A DNA stretch of 64,000 nucleotides from Spodoptera frugiperda (lineage: Eukaryota; Arthropoda; Insecta; Lepidoptera; Noctuidae), in NCBI RefSeq assembly GCF_023101765.2, contig NC_064230.1, positions 1,612,001 through 1,676,000 of the forward strand. Direction: 5' to 3'. The notes beneath the pieces were generated by a model, which made no database searches, had not been told where the DNA came from, and saw nothing but the letters and a program-made list of their open reading frames with translations. Below, piece after piece: positions 63,900-64,000 of the stretch. A program made the translations under genes and the position numbers. The stretch's first letter is position 1, and each line of letters begins with the position of its first letter.

Positions 63900-64000
63900 G
63901 TAAGGACACTGTTACTGCTATCTATATCTGGACGCGCTGCGGCCGCATGTCGCCGCCGCATGCAGGGCGCTCGGGGCGCTGCACGCCAAGTAAGGACACT
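63838..64000 (+). repeat. Start of a 90-bp tandem repeat of the c43 end and donor
   Basis: ctggacgcgctgcggccgca at 63838 recurs at 63928, and the copy is identical up to the window edge, including the donor. The array may continue beyond 64000. Confidence 0.9.

Noticed and set aside
63401..63745. A 114-codon ORF of a 7-residue Asn-Arg-Asp-Arg-Arg repeat
   Set aside because: The 21-bp minisatellite period is a multiple of three and free of stops, so an open frame is expected by chance. There is no start context or neighbour support.

Overview
This is animal nuclear DNA, almost certainly from a moth. The evidence is small exons with GT-AG introns, very dense interspersed repeats, two tRNA-headed SINE families, many short inverted-repeat elements, and the dispersed repeats typical of Lepidoptera. 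A noctuid-like species is my guess from the look of the repeats; no search was run.

Layout. (1) Positions 558-7073, minus strand: seven coding exons of a ZAD-type C2H2 zinc-finger protein. Its start is at 7073 and its 3' end lies to the left of the window. (2) 7074-7731: a short AT-rich region between two head-to-head genes, probably a shared promoter, ending in a non-coding first exon of the next gene. (3) From 13949 to the right edge, plus strand: one very long gene encoding the Nup98-Nup96 precursor. I could place 42 phase-consistent coding exons (c1-c43, with c20 only a candidate), about 1,785 residues so far. The last few exons lie beyond the window. In order they give an N-terminal FG/GLFG region (c1-c4), the GLEBS motif that binds Rae1/Gle2 (c5-c6), more FG repeats (c7-c12), a linker (c13-c19), the Nup98 autoproteolytic domain with its His-Phe-Ser cleavage site (c21-c24), and the Nup96 scaffold (c24 onward). 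Autocleavage should release Nup98 (about 963 residues) from Nup96, the Y-complex subunit.

Three things stand out. First, an alternative terminal exon at 39164-39423 would replace Nup96 with a tail ending in a single hydrophobic membrane segment. It is followed by about 850 bp of repeat-free, AT-rich 3' UTR with polyadenylation signals. Second, pieces of exons that include the 3' exon end and its 5' splice site are duplicated again and again inside the downstream introns: c7 (2 copies), c11/c12 (2), c14 (5), c15 (5), c39 (67 copies of a 117-bp unit, 7.8 kb) and c43 (at least 2, running off the edge). Third, a copy of c16 with its splice acceptor sits inside a repeat in an intron of the neighbouring zinc-finger gene.

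Repeat families are named here by a letter. SINE-A has a tRNA-like head (tgcacggttggtgcggtggc); SINE-B has a second tRNA-like head (gccgagtggttgcaagtgcg). REP-C carries ggggtggtttttagtcagta, REP-D ggccggctcgaccggagtga, REP-E gaacgcgctaatctccggaa, REP-M gggttccgtagccaaatggc, REP-N atacatgcataatatatcac and REP-W gggtctgcggacggcgagca. The inverted-repeat elements MITE-F, G, H, I, J, L and Q are described at their best copies. Repeat boundaries are approximate; exon boundaries are to the base. No autonomous transposase or complete reverse transcriptase gene was seen.
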